From positions 19,738,141 to 19,802,140 of the forward strand of contig NC_079507.1 of NCBI RefSeq assembly GCF_030052815.1: a stretch of DNA of 64,000 bases, in the 5' to 3' direction. The notes beneath the pieces were generated by a model. That model saw only the letters and a program-made list of their open reading frames with translations, did no database searches and was not told the origin of the DNA. Source of the stretch: Hevea brasiliensis. Taxonomy: Eukaryota; Streptophyta; Magnoliopsida; Malpighiales; Euphorbiaceae. The translations under genes and the position numbers were made by a program. Of the stretch, positions 12,068 to 24,043 are shown piece after piece. Numbering within the stretch: the first letter of the stretch is position 1; each line of letters opens with the position of its first letter.

Positions 12068-13717
12068 GTGACCAGTGCATGCTTACAGTGTGGATCGACA
12101 GAACATCAGATCAAGAATTGTCCAAAGAGGACTACTACTGTTGCTCCAACACAAACTGACAGACCTGCTCCTGCACCACAAAGGGGTAGGAAACCTGGTA
12201 AACCTGAGACAGCTGGTCCATCACTGAGGCCTGCATCTGAGTCAGCTGAGAGGCCAGACACTAGAATACCAGCCAGGGCCTATGCCATCAGAGCTCAGGA
12301 GGAGCAAGATGCCCCGGATGTCATCAGGGGTACGTTTTCCCTCTATAACACTTCTGTACATGCATTGGTGGATCCAGGATCCACTCATTCCTACATTTGC
12401 ATCAAACTACCCGTAGAGAGGGGAGTTCCAGTAGAGGAGAGTGATCAAGACATTCTGGTCACAAATCAACTAGGCCACAGTGTAGTAGTGAATAAGGTGT
12501 ATAAAGGGTGCCCGTTGAGGATTCAGGGGTATGAATTCTCGGCAGACCTAATTGAATTGCCCTTCCATGAGTTTTATGTGATTTTGGGAATGGACTGGTT
12601 GTCACGTCATCAGGCAATAGTTGATTGCAAATTGAAGAGAATTTCTCTGAAAAGTTCTGAGGGTAATGAGATCACTGTTGTGGGTGAAAGGACAGATTTC
12701 CTGTCCAATGTTATCTCAGCTATAGTTGCAAGAAGAATGATGAGAAAAGGCTGTGAAGCTTACCTAGCACACGTGGTTGATACTAGGCAAGCTAAGCCAA
12801 ACCTGTGTGAGATACCCACAGTAAGAGACTTCCCAGATGTATTTCCTGAAGAGTTGCCTGGTTTACCACCAGAAAGGGAAGTTGAGTTTGCTATTGAGGT
12901 AATGCCGGGTACAGCACCCATTTCCATTGCTCCTTACAGGATGGCACCCACTGAATTGAGGGAGTTGAAAACTCAGTTGCAAGAGTTGCTTGATAAGGGG
13001 TTCATACGGCCCAGTGTGTCACCATGGGGAGCTCCGGTATTATTTGTGAAGAAAAAGGATGGAACCTTGAGATTGTGTATTGATTACCGGCAGTTGAACA
13101 AAGTAACTGTGAAGAATAAATATCCATTGCCCAGAATCGACGATCTATTTGATCAGTTGAAAGGAGCCGGTGTATTTTCAAAAATTGATCTCAGATCAGG
13201 ATATCATCAGCTAAGGGTAAAGGATGCAGATGTGTCAAAAACTGCATTCAGAACTTGTTATGGGCACTATGAATTTCTAGTGATGCCGTTTGGGTTAACA
13301 AATGCACCAGTAGCATTTATGGACCTTATGAACCGTATCTTCCATCCATACTTAGATCGGTTTGTAGTGGTCTTTATTGATGATATTTTGGTGTATTCTA
13401 AGACCAGAGAAGAACATGATGAATATTTGAGGATTGTTCTGCAAATCCTGCGAGAAAAGAAGTTGTATGCTAAGTTGTCCAAGTGTAACTTCTGGATGAG
13501 TGAAATCTCTTTCCTTGGACACATAGTATCAGCTGAGGGGATTAGAGTAGATCCCAAAAAGATAGAAGCAGTGATGGAATGGAAGCCACCCAGAAATACA
13601 ACTGAGGTCAGAAGTTTCTTGGGGCTAGCTGGGTATTACAGAAGGTTTGTGAAGGGGTTCTCTCTTATAGCTGCTCCAATGACCAAGTTGTTGCACAAGA
13701 ATGTGAAATTTGGCTAG
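12068..13717 (+). CDS. E2 protease and reverse transcriptase (549 residues, open)
   Basis: This is the best-preserved coding stretch in the window. It opens just after the stop in gag with the end of the zinc knuckle ([13 protein letters not shown], residues 7-19). The protease follows, with active site [11 protein letters not shown] at about residue 100 and [15 protein letters not shown] near 175. The RT has [62 protein letters not shown] and the catalytic [28 protein letters not shown] follows. It stops at TAG where a Trp is expected. It would be part of a gag-pol polyprotein rather than a free protein; the first residue is not a real start. Confidence 0.88.
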   Translation: MTSACLQCGSTEHQIKNCPKRTTTVAPTQTDRPAPAPQRGRKPGKPETAGPSLRPASESAERPDTRIPARAYAIRAQEEQDAPDVIRGTFSLYNTSVHALVDPGSTHSYICIKLPVERGVPVEESDQDILVTNQLGHSVVVNKVYKGCPLRIQGYEFSADLIELPFHEFYVILGMDWLSRHQAIVDCKLKRISLKSSEGNEITVVGERTDFLSNVISAIVARRMMRKGCEAYLAHVVDTRQAKPNLCEIPTVRDFPDVFPEELPGLPPEREVEFAIEVMPGTAPISIAPYRMAPTELRELKTQLQELLDKGFIRPSVSPWGAPVLFVKKKDGTLRLCIDYRQLNKVTVKNKYPLPRIDDLFDQLKGAGVFSKIDLRSGYHQLRVKDADVSKTAFRTCYGHYEFLVMPFGLTNAPVAFMDLMNRIFHPYLDRFVVVFIDDILVYSKTREEHDEYLRIVLQILREKKLYAKLSKCNFWMSEISFLGHIVSAEGIRVDPKKIEAVMEWKPPRNTTEVRSFLGLAGYYRRFVKGFSLIAAPMTKLLHKNVKFG

Positions 13718-14340
13718 AACGACAATTGCCAAGCCAGTTTTGAGAGGCTAAAAGCTATGTTGACAGAAGCACCAGTGTTAATACAACCAGTGTCGGGAAA
13801 GGACTTTGTAGTCTACAGTGATGCCTCTCATAATGGGTTAGGGTGTGTATTGATGCAAGAGGGGAAGGTGGTCGCTTATGCTTCCAAGCAGCTAAGGGCA
13901 CATGAGCAGAATTACCCTACCCATGATCTAGAGCTTGCAGCAATTATCTTCGCACTGAAGATGTGGAGGCACTACTTATATGGTGAAAAGTGCTACATTT
14001 ACACAGACCACAAAAGTCTAAAATATTTTCCAACTCAGAAGGAGCTCAACCTTAGACAGAGGTGATGGATTGAGTTCCTGAAGGACTATGATTGTGTAAT
14101 TGACTACCATCTTGGTAAGGCAAATGTAGTTGCTGATGCTTTGAGCAGAAAATCCATCATAGCTTTGAGATCATTAAATGCCCGTCTATCTTTGGTTCGA
14201 GATGGAGCTATTTTGGCTGAGTTGCAAGTGAGGCCAAACCTACTACAGCAGATTTTAGATGGGCAAAAGGCAGATGAAAAGTTAATGGCTATTATGAGCA
14301 AAATCTCAAAGGGAAAAGCAACTGACTATGAGGTGAAAGC
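13718..14340 (+). pseudogene. E2 RNase H domain and linker
   Basis: The RNase H frame is open at 13757-14065: [37 protein letters not shown] and [15 protein letters not shown] follows (LRQR stop WIEFLKDYDC), then DALSRKS near 14145, the usual end of the domain. The frame continues as the integrase N-terminal linker. Only two nonsense codons separate this from the RT frame. Confidence 0.85.
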
Positions 14341-14550
14341 AGATGGGCGTCTGTACTACAAAGGAAGAGTATGTGTACGGATAATGGGAATTGAAAGCCG
14401 ATTCTCAAAGAGGCACATGCCGTGTTTATGCTATGCACCCGTGAAGTACAAAAATGTATCATGATCCAAGCCTCATTATTGGTGGCACAGTATGAAGAGG
14501 ATATAGCCGATTATGTGACTAAGTGTTTGACATGTCGACAAGTCAAGCAG

Positions 14551-14966
14551 ACACACCCGGCTTAGTGGGCTGACTCAAGCCCCTCTATGGGTGGCTATCT
14601 TGCCGGCGTACCCCTCTAGAGGCCGGCGATGCAACTCAAATCGGTACTGTCCGCTTTGGTTGAGTTCAATCCCTTCGCCCTGCAGAGCTAGGATTCGAAC
14701 CCATATCACCTCACGGATTTGCTTCGACTCTTACCCATATCACCTCACGGATTTGCTTCGACTCTTACCAATTGATTGGTAAGAGTCGAAGCAAATCCGT
14801 GAGGTGATATGGGTTCGAATCCTAGCTCTGCAGGGCGAAGGGATTGAACTCAACCAAAGCGGACAGTACCGATTTGAGTTGCATCGCCGGCCTCTAGAGG
14901 GGTACGCCGGCAAGATGGCCACCCATAGAGGGGCTTGAGCTTGGGCCCACTAAGCCGGGGTGTGAC
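14551..14966. mobile_element. 416-bp near-perfect palindrome with tRNA-like promoter boxes, inserted in integrase
   Basis: The left arm (14551-14769) and right arm (14778-14966) are reverse complements around an 8-base loop. The same peptide opening occurs on both strands, confirming the symmetry. Outer ends read ACACACCCGGCTTAGTGGG and CCCACTAAGCCGGGGTGTGAC. Reading outward from the centre, each arm has an A-box-like GGTAAGAGTC and a good B box, GGTTCGAATCC. This suggests a head-to-head dimer of a tRNA-derived SINE-like unit. The left arm contains a 34-bp duplication. I could not fix a clear target duplication. Alternatives are a foldback element or a deletion-derived MITE. Confidence 0.75.
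14701..14768 (+). repeat. 34-bp tandem duplication in the left palindrome arm
   Basis: Two identical 34-bp copies, 14701-14734 and 14735-14768, each start CCATATCACC and end GACTCTTAC. The right arm has only one copy, so the duplication arose after, or independently of, the inversion. Confidence 0.92.
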
Positions 14967-15346
14967 AAGAACATCAAGTTCCATCGGGTTTGTTACAGCC
15001 TATAAACATACCTGAATGGAAATGGGACTGAGTCACTATGGATTTTGTTAGTGGTCTACCCCTCACCCAAAGGAAGCATGATGCAGTATGGGTGATAGTG
15101 GATAGATTGACGAAGTCAGTACATTTTCTCGCCGATTAGGACCGACTACTCACCGGAGAAGCTAGAGAATTGTATATCGCTGAGATAGTTAGGTCGCATG
15201 GAATCCCACTTTCTATCATATCTGACCGAGACCCAAGGTTTACATCAAGATTCTGGAAGAAGTTGCATGAATCCTTGGGTACACAACTCCATTTCAGCAC
15301 AGCTTTCCATCCTCAGACGGATGGGCAATCAAAAAGAGTAATCCAG

Positions 15347-15421
15347 GTAAACAACTGAAACCAATTGAACTAATGCAAATATTGAACTGAAATGATAATA
15401 ATAACATGAAATATATGTCAG
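15347..15421 (+). other. 75-nt GT-AG intron-like insert in E2 integrase
   Basis: The sequence GTAAAC...TATGTCAG separates codons encoding RVIQ from VLEDMLR. In E1 the same residues are contiguous (RVIQILEDML near 1585). Removing the insert keeps the frame. It is AT-rich and ends in a plausible acceptor, so it looks like a small spliceosomal intron. It could also be a neutral insertion. Confidence 0.6.
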
Positions 15422-15621
15422 GTCCTTGAGGATATGCTGAGGAGTTGTGTCATTGAGTTTGAGGGAAGTTGGGATAGATATCTTCCATCGCGTAATTTGC
15501 ATATAACAATAGCTACCAAGCTAGCATCCAAATGGCCCCGTATGAAGCAATCGTATGGCAGAAATGCGTAACTCCGCAGGCCGGACTGAATTGGGTGAAG
15601 ATAAGCCGGTAGGGCTGCACA

Positions 15622-16173
15622 GTGAAACAGATCGAGGAAAAAGTGAAAATAATCAAAGCTAACTCAAGATTGCCTCCGATAGATGTAAGTCCGATCTTGA
15701 CCAAGAGAAAAGAGATAGAGTATGCAGTTGGTGATAAAGTGTTTCTCAAAGTCTCACCATGGAAGAAAATATTGAGGTTTGGAAGAAAGGGTAAGTTAAG
15801 CCCTAGGTTCATTGGCCCATATGAAGTCATTGAACGTGTGGGACCAGTAGCCTACAGGCTAGCTTTACCACCAGAGCTGGACAAGATCCACAATGTGTTC
15901 CACGTGTCTATGCTAAGAAGATACCGCTCAGATCCTTCACATGTCATCTCTATGGAAGAAATTGAAGTACAACTGGATTTGACATATGAAGAGGAACCCA
16001 TACGGATCCTGGCTCGAGAAGTAAAAGAGTTGAGGAATAAGCAGATTTCACTGGTGAAAGTGCTTTGGAGGCACCACAACACCGAGGAGGCAACTTGGGA
16101 AAGTGAAGAGACGATGAGGAAACAGTTCCCTCAACTGTTTGCATCAGGTAAAAATTTCGAGGACGAAATTTAA
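15622..16173 (+). pseudogene. E2 integrase C-terminus and chromodomain (open, 183 residues)
   Basis: After the damaged catalytic core the frame reopens. EIEYAVGDKVFLKVSPW is at residues 29-45. The GPY/F module, SPRFIGPYEVIERVGPVAYRL, is near residue 60. VFHVSMLRRYRSDPSH is near 95 and the chromodomain is at 125-175 (IRILAREVKELRNKQ, then VLWRHHNTEEATWE). It ends FEDEI at a TAA just before the polypurine tract. The chromodomain is the hallmark of this clade. It cannot be expressed as a polyprotein because of upstream breaks. Confidence 0.85.
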
Positions 16174-16174
16174 A

Positions 16175-16189
16175 TTAGAGGGGAAGAGT
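16175..16189 (+). other. E2 polypurine tract
   Basis: A purine-rich run, AGAGGGGAAGAG, directly precedes the 3' LTR start at 16190. Confidence 0.82.
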
Positions 16190-19165
16190 TGTAACACCCT
16201 CCCGGTAGCAACTCCGTACATTCTACTGTTCCGGTGACCAGTGTCGGTCCGGACAGCTAGAACGTCCGGAAAAATATTTAAACTAAAGAGAGGAACCATA
16301 ATTAACTCAAATATTAATAAGAAAAATTTAGGAAAAATTTTAGAAATAAAATACAACCAAGTTAAATGAGCCGGTGCCCTAGCGATGGGTAACCTAGTGA
16401 GAAGTTGCGATTCTCGCAACTAGGAGCCCTAGACCCAGGGGAAAAATTATAAAATAATTTTTGGGACTCCAGAGAAGGGTCATTGAGGTTTTTATGGCAT
16501 TAGAATGCCAAGGAAATGCTTAGAAAAATTTTTCAATCGGTACAGACAATTTTGGCCCGGTAAGCCAAATGGAGGGCATTTTGGTCATTTCGTCTTCAGA
16601 GATGATTTTTGACCAACTTGTCCATTTATGCAAGTGAATTATATGACATAAAATATGAACAAATATTAATGAAAATTTATTTAAAAATGAATAAGCAATG
16701 AAAGAAAAGTAAATGGAAATAATGGGATTTATTACCTCATGCTTATGTAAGCATGAGGTAATTAAAAATGCTATGGCCAATCACATTAAAGCAAGACAAT
16801 TAAAATTCAATAAAAAGGGATAAATGAGGCAGAATTCTAGAAAATTTTAGCAGCCCTTTCTCTCTTCAAAAACGTCACCCATGCTCTCCCATTGTCCACC
16901 ATAGCCAAGCTTTACCAAGCTTGATTTTCTTGGTTTTTACCCAACTAAAGCCTAAGTTCCCAACACAAATTCTTGTTCTTTCCTCTTAGTAAAGCTTTTT
17001 GGAGCAAAAAGAAATCAAAAGGAAGAGTTATTACAAGCTTGAGATTAGCTCCATTAAAGGTTAGTGACAATTAATTCTTTAAACTTATATATGCATTATT
17101 AGGAGTGTGAATTGATCCATTGATTTTATGTGTTTGAAAAGTTGAAATGGTAGAGCTAGGGTTTGGACCCAAAATTGAGATGTTGATCATGTAATGGTGA
17201 AATTATGTTTTAATGGTCAATTAGTGACCATTTGGTTTGGTTTGAACCAAAAATGAAGTGAATTGGGTTGTGGGATTTGAGGTTGGAGTGGCTGCCTTGT
17301 GTGACCTGCAGGTGTGGCTGTGAGTCCAGCCTGTTTGGAAAGCCATAACATGAATTGTAGAGGTTCAATTGGTGTTTGGCCAATTGTACATGAAACTAGA
17401 CACATAATGGCACAACTTTGATGAAGAAACCATGCCCAGAAAACCAAACCAACTTGACCAAAAATTTACCCTAATTCGGGTAACCTGCAATCTGCCTGGG
17501 CAAAATGACCAAATGAACAGTATTTGGTCATTTGGCCATAACTCAATCTAGCAAGGTCCAATTGACCTGATCTTTTACCAGCAACAAGTTGAGATATAGA
17601 TCAACAACTTTCATGAAGAAACCTGACCCAAATTATGATCATAATCTAGTCAAATTGTCAACCAAACTTGAGTTACAAAATCTGGCAGAAACAATTTTAC
17701 CCAGAATTTTGGGTTCTGCCCAATCCGACCAGTTATGGTTTTTAGGCCATAACTTGAGCTACAAAACTCAAATGGAGTGATTCAAAAAATGAAATTCAAC
17801 TAGACAAAATAAGGAACAACTTTCATGTTTATCAGTTTTCCAAATTCCCATTGCAATAGTAACTAATGGAACAGTAAACCCAAAGCTTGAAAACTGAAAA
17901 TTTTGTCCAATTCACATTAAGCTTAGAGATGGTATTGGCAACCAATACCAACAAGTTTAAAATACAAAATGTGGTATGTTGATGATATTTAAACTAATTT
18001 ACCTATAGCCAATGCAAAAGTCAACATTTTGGTTGACCAATGAAATGAATAGTAATCATAAAAATTTAATTTCAAAGAATTACATAAAAAAAAAGTGTTA
18101 AATGCCCTAGTAGGCCTAATGTGATTGGTTTGGATAGGTTGGCGTGCTAATAGGGTTCCATTGTCAGATCGCATATGGCTTCATGCCATTCTGTATTTCA
18201 TGGCTTTCCATGCCATTCTGTGACATAATAGCCTTTGGCTATGATATTGAGTTGTTATACTCGGGTTTAATCTCCGATAATTATCACAGCTTATTAGCTG
18301 TTCTGTTGCTCGTCGGGAGACACAATGTGACCGATGGTGTGATGGTCCGAGGTACTTAGTACCGCATGCAGTTACCCGCTTATCCACGATCACCAACTAG
18401 TATAGGTTACTCGGGCAGTATTAATAAATCTTACCAAACTTCAATTGAATAATATTGCAATAAACATTTGAGACTTAGTTCACCCAAAAAATGTAAACAT
18501 ACATTCTGTACACATATTTTTATTTTATTTTATTTTATTTTATATTGTCACCACTAAGCAGAATTGCTTAGCGTGTCGCTTTTGCCACGCGCAGGTACTG
18601 GAGACATAGCTGGGGAGTCCAACAGACCTCATACAGGGTGAGCCTTCATATCTGCACTCAGAGTTCAGAGTCACCTCACATTGCAGTGCATTTGGTAGGA
18701 CATTAGGCCATTTTGATATTTTGATATTTTGTATTTTGTAACCTTCTGTAATGTATATTATAAATTCATGTAATTATGCTTTTGATGTAAATATCTATGA
18801 AACATGTTCAGTAATAAATTGAGTTTTTTTTTTTTTATTGAGTTGACTGTGGTTTGAATTTAATTGAATTTTGAGATATTGAAGTGAATTGAGAAATTGT
18901 TGAGAATATATTGGAGGTTGATTGAGAATAAGGTGATGATATTATTGGGAGTGTTTTTAACAGGTTCATAAGAACTGTTTTTCCAATTTGTAGCCGGCAC
19001 TCTGTCGGATTTTCTATAAAATTTGCAAAAAAATTTAGTTTTATCAAAAATTATAAATAAATGAATTAAAAAGGATTAATTGAAATTGAAACATGAATTG
19101 GTGTTCCGACACACTGAGTGGCATAACTTGCTCGGCTACACTGTAGACGGGTAAGGGGTGTCACA
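16190..19165 (+). repeat. E2 3' LTR
   Basis: It matches 7941-10925 end to end with scattered substitutions and a few small indels. An example of the indels is the shorter ATTTT tract near 18520. It ends GTGTCACA, then TTATA. Confidence 0.93.
16731..16762. other. Perfect hairpin in E2 3' LTR
   Basis: Identical to the 32-bp hairpin at 8483-8514 in the 5' LTR: 15-bp arms with a TG loop. Confidence 0.85.
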
Positions 19166-19170
19166 TTATA
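19166..19170. repeat. Right target-site duplication of E2 (TTATA)
   Basis: Pairs with 7936-7940. Beyond it the E1 LTR resumes. Confidence 0.92.
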
Positions 19171-20009
19171 ACTCAAAATTTTTCCAAGTCCAATTACAAT
19201 AATTAACCACATGGCATCCCTACATGTCCAAATTCAAACCATTATACACATATCTATGCTGCCATCAATAACAACATCTTAGACAACCATAAACAAGTAA
19301 AAACAAGCTACATATATAGAATTTCCATGGCTGCCAAAATGTACATCTCCATTAGAACATCAAACTTCAAAAATTCTTCCATAAACTAACTACCTACAAC
19401 CTTGGTTACACTTTTAATGAAACAAGAATTGAAAACACTCACTTACCACTTTTGAAGTTCCTCAAAACCTCACCAAAACTTAACTTTCTTGCTCCTAGTA
19501 TGCTGCCCAAGGTATGGTGGTCAAGTTTAGTGAAGGAACCTAATGGAAAAAGTGGCTAGAACATGGTGAACTTGAGCTTTTACCATGGACGGCCATGGAT
19601 GATTCTTGGGAGAAAGGATTCAGCTGGTTTTGCAAAGTGAGGTTGAAGATGGGTTTTCAGCATTCCAAGTGTCCCTTAAGGTGTCCCAAAGTTAAGGTTA
19701 GTGGAGCACTAAAGAAATAAAATGGTTATTTATTCCAAGTTTTTAAATTCTCACATTTACCTCAATTTTTTTCACTATTTACATAATGGACCACCATTTT
19801 AATTTTCTTGGTATTTTCAAAGTTTAATATCATTTATTTTTAATGGACATTTAGGTGAAAAGGCAACTCGTGGTGTCAAATGACCACAATGGCCCTATTC
19901 GGGCTGCATTCCTGATTTTTCGGTAATACCGAGTTTTGTCGTTTTCTCGATTTCTTGTTTTTCTTTGTACTGATTGATTAATTTTTCTTTGATATTTCTA
20001 ATGATATTT
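19171..20009 (-). repeat. E1 5' LTR, segment B
   Basis: This is the middle of E1's 5' LTR, between the E2 and solo-LTR insertions. From 19514 it repeats the sequence seen at window position 1 onward. It ends with the duplicated target TATTT at 20005-20009. No gene is seen. Confidence 0.9.
20005..20009. repeat. Left target-site duplication of the solo LTR (TATTT)
   Basis: Repeated at 24039-24043. The unoccupied site is visible in E1's other LTR near position 491, which has one TATTT. Confidence 0.88.
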
Positions 20010-23000
20010 TATAACACCCCTCACCCGACTACAGTGTAGCCGAGCAAGGCGTGCTACAATCGATGCCGGAGCACCCTAACTTATCTGACTTTATTTTTTT
20101 TTTTAATAATTTTGAATTCGCTTAATTTAACATCAATTATTTTTCGACGGAGAAACCAGCGGAGTTTCTCCTATTTTATTATCATTTGGCATATTTCAAT
20201 ATTCACCTATTTAAAATTCAACAATATTTTCAAAATAAAATCTTATCTATGCTAATCATAATTATTCCATCAATCATTCTCATAATTTTGTCATATTTCA
20301 AATCTAATCCATGCATTTCCCTTCATACTCAATTCATATGTAAACATTCTCAAATTACATAAGCAAAATTTTCAAATTTCCTTAATTTACATAATTTACA
20401 AAATAATTATAAAATTTCATAATTTATATGATATATAAATTAATTACATATGAAAAAGCTAATTAATTAATTTACATCGCATTCCTATTAATTACATGTT
20501 CATAATATACATTACAATACAATATCTAAGCATTTTATACAAAATATAAAATATAATCTATATGGGTCCTATCTACATGCATTGCTGAGAAGGTGACAAT
20601 CTTGAATACTTCAGACACTTCTGCAGATCAAATCCCAAAATTCCCAATCAAACGTCCATTGGGTTCTAGCTTCAGTACCTGCATGAAGGAAACAATTTCA
20701 TCGCGCTAAGTATTGCTGCTTAGTGGTGCAATAATATAACAAGAAAATAATATACAAATAAAGATAGAAACAAAATTCGGATAATTAAAATTTATTTATA
20801 CTTCACATGCGGTTTCTAAAATTTAATATGTTTTATCCTAATTTAGTCTTCTTTGGAAGTGTTTATTTCGCCAATGTACAGTAATAATATACAAAGAAAA
20901 ATGATCTAAAAATAATAAATTTATTCTTATATTATTACATAAGTCACATTTGCAATATTTATTTATGTTATAATTTTCTTTGCTAATCTTTTAGTATTTT
21001 CTCAATACTTGCTAGGTTGTCTTAGATTATCTCATAATAAGTAAATTTTAATATCGGTCCAGTTCATTTCGATTCTTTCTAATAAATAACTATTCTAATT
21101 TATTTTAGGTCATCTTGCTCATTTATTTTATTTAATTTCTAATATGTTTAATTGCTAATATGCTTAATTTATTTCAATAAATTTCACTGCCCAAGTAACC
21201 TATGACAGACTGACTAAACTGGATAACGGTTCGTTGGCACTGGACACCGCGGTGCCTCGGGCCGTCATACCATGAGACGCAGAACGTCAACCACGTATGC
21301 AGTCAGTATGGCTAAAAAGCCATGATATCACATAATCGGGCATAAAGCCATAAATGTGTGCATAAAGCCATGAATACAGGCATAAAGCCTTTCGCAATAC
21401 TGCTAAAACAATACCCTATTGGTATGCCAAACTATCCAATCTGACACACATGTCTAGGCAATACAAGGGCGCATAATATCATTAAATATTAATATATTGT
21501 GTTTTATGACTTCATTATTTCATGACAAATTCCATAATTTATACATTCATCATAATATTCATACATTCCTTACATCATTCATATTGATCACAATTCACAA
21601 CAATGGTGTTCATGTACCATTGTACTCAAAACATTCTTCCTTTCTCTTATAAAGAAAACTAATGTTCCATTCATATTTTCATGTGATTCATTTATTCATT
21701 ACAATATTTATATGAATTCATAACTCATACAAGGTGTTATTATCTTATTTGTAATGGAAACATAAATCCTAATGTAAACCTCATCCCATTTATACTCAAC
21801 AATCCATCTAGGTTAATTTCATTTCATATTCAAGCAGTATCACTCATGTTTTAGACCTACTAGTAATGGGAATACAAATCTTAACTATATACTCACATAA
21901 CTTAAATGTTCATTAAGTCATTTAGATGAATTACTATTTCTATTCCAAGTAATCCATGAATGTTTCATGGATTCCAAAATTTATACCTTAATTTCCTCTA
22001 CCAATTTAGTTATTATCCTTTGTGTCTTTGTATTACTATTCACATTACTATTCACTCAAATTGTTGACTTTTTAATACATAATAAATTTATTGAACCTAA
22101 TTTCTCCAAGATACGACATTTTGCATTTTATTTTTGTTGGTATTGATATCCAATACCATTTCAAAGCTTATCTTATGTTATTCAAAATTTTTAGATTTCA
22201 TACCTTAGATTTACTGTTCCATTGGTTATTTGTACAGTAAAAATTTGACAAAATTGTCTTCATGAAAGTTGTTCCTTATTGTGTCTAGTTACATTTCTTT
22301 TTTTGAATCACTCCATTTGGAGTTTTGTAGCTCAAGTTATGGTCATTTTACTATAACTGGCCAGATTGACCTGTACCCAGAATTTCTGGGCAATTTGGTT
22401 CTGCCAGATTTGGTAACCTAAGTTTGGTTGGCAATTTGACTAAGTTATGGTTAGAATTTGGATTTGTGTTCTTCATGAAAGTTTTAAGCTATGTCTCAGC
22501 TATCTGCTGGTAAATTTTCAGGTCAATTGGACCCTTCTACACTGAGTTATGACTAAATGAATAAATACTGTTCATTTGGTCATTTTGCCCAGGCTGAATG
22601 CAAGTCACTCGGATTAGGGCAATTTTTAGGTCAACTTGGTTTGGTTTTCTGAGTAGAGTTTCTTCACCAAAGTTGTGCCATTATGTGTCTAGTTTTATGT
22701 CCAATTGGCCTTGCACCAATTGAACCTATACAACTACATTTATGGCTACCTAAACCTGCTAGACTCATAACCAGTCCTGCAGTGCACACTGGACAGCATA
22801 CATAACCTCAATTCTCTTGGCACCATTCACTCAATTTCCTACTCAAACTTGACCAAATGGTCACTAATTGACCATTACAACCTCTTTTCACCAATACTTA
22901 AACAAAATCCAAATTTTGGTGCCCAAACCCTAACTCCAACAATTTCAATTCTCTATATACATACAATCCATGAATTAAAACACCAAAATTATGTTTAATG

Positions 23001-24038
23001 GCAGCCATACATAACTATTATGCAATCAAATTGTTGAAACCCTAGGTACCATAAAGCTGCCAAAATTTCATGGGGCAAGTTCATGCATCTTTAATTCATT
23101 TTTCATCAAATTTTCAACTTAACTCAACTTAAATTCATGCTTAGAAAAGAATGGAAGCAAGAAAATTAGCACTAATCTCTTGGATGAATTTTTGCCCTTC
23201 ACTTTCCTTCACTTTCTTCTCTTCTAATGGCTGCCCAAGTCTAGCTCAAGTGGTAAGGGAAATTTTTTGTGAAGAGAGGGTGAGGTTTTATGGTGTAGTT
23301 GGCTAGGGAATCAAGCTCATTTGGAGCTTTAATGGTGGTCTTCCTCTCTTTTTTCTCTTTGGTGCAGGAATAAGAAGAAGGGGCTACTGAAATTGTTTCA
23401 TTTTTATCTCATGTTTATGTCATTTTAATCCCTTTTAATTTGCTTTGTCAAATAGTGATTGGGTGGAGAGTGTTTAATGACATCATATGATATCATAATT
23501 CCTAATTTCCTTCATTTTTTTTTCTTCTTTTCTCTACTCATTTTTAATTCAATTTTCAGCAATATTTATTCATATTTTAGATCATAATAATTATTTACTT
23601 AACTGGATAACTCGGCAAAAAATCATCTCTGAAGACGAAATGACTAAAATGCCCTCCATTTGGCTTAACAGACTAAAATTGTCTGTACCGATTGAAAAAT
23701 TTTTCTAAACCTTTTCTTAGCATTATAATGCCATAGAACCCTCAATGACTCTTCTCTAGAGTCCCAAAAATTATTTTATGAATTTTCTCCCGAGTTTAGG
23801 GCTCCTAGTTGCTAGAACCGCAACTTCCCACTAGGTTACCCATCGCTAGGGCACCGGCTCATTTAACTTGGTTATATTTTATTTCTAAAATTTTTCCAAA
23901 ATTTTTCTTCTTAATATTTGAGTTATTTATGACTCCTCACTCTAGCCTAATTATTTTTCCAAATGTTCTAGCTGTCCAGACCGACACTAGTCACCAGAAC
24001 AGTAGAATGTGTGGAATTAATACAGTGAGAGTGTTACA
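20010..24038 (-). repeat. 4.0 kb solo LTR of a Tekay-type element
   Basis: This is one LTR with no internal region, bounded by TATAACACCCC and GTGTTACA and by a 5-bp TATTT duplication. On the minus strand it starts TGTAACACTC and ends GGGGTGTTATA. Its termini and several interior blocks resemble E2's LTR: the ACAGTGTAGCCGAGCAAG end, the CTAAGCAG block near 20720, and the GAAGACGAAATGAC block near 23630. It is about 1 kb longer and lacks E2's hairpin. Solo LTRs arise by recombination between the two LTRs of an element. The terminal dinucleotide at the left has mutated (TA for TG). No gene is seen; the ORFs are short and unrelated to gag or pol. Confidence 0.87.
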
Positions 24039-24043
24039 TATTT
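24039..24043. repeat. Right target-site duplication of the solo LTR (TATTT)
   Basis: Pairs with 20005-20009. Confidence 0.88.

Larger units (their letters stand above)
14341..15621 (+). pseudogene. E2 integrase N-terminal and catalytic domains, interrupted
   Basis: The HHCC module is recognisable near 14410-14550 (ending CLTCRQVK) but shifts frame near 14375. A palindromic insert at 14551-14966 splits it. After the insert, PSGLLQP and WKWD lead to a TGA and then TMDFVSGLP, with the first catalytic Asp, near 15045. The next open block, 15170-15346, has [21 protein letters not shown], with the second Asp, then [20 protein letters not shown] insert at 15347-15421 follows, then LEDMLRSCVIEFEGSWDRYLP. 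Between 15490 and 15620 several small deletions destroy the frame. Confidence 0.82.
7941..19165 (+). mobile_element. E2: complete Tekay/Del-type Ty3/gypsy retrotransposon, 11.2 kb
   Basis: E2 is full-length with both LTRs, PBS, gag-pol, polypurine tract and a 5-bp TTATA duplication. Its LTRs (2985 and 2976 bp) run TGTAACACCC to GGTGTCACA and differ by few substitutions by eye, so it inserted recently compared with E1. Pol order is protease, RT, RNase H, integrase, chromodomain. It is not autonomous: gag has frameshifts and stops, and integrase is interrupted by a palindrome (14551-14966) and further small deletions. Confidence 0.93.

Noticed and set aside
14591..14922. Identical peptides on opposite strands as possible genes
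   Set aside because: They are a by-product of the palindrome's symmetry.
14551..14966. A tRNA gene suggested by the B box GGTTCGAATCC
   Set aside because: No cloverleaf or acceptor stem fits around the boxes; they fit a tRNA-derived repeat better.
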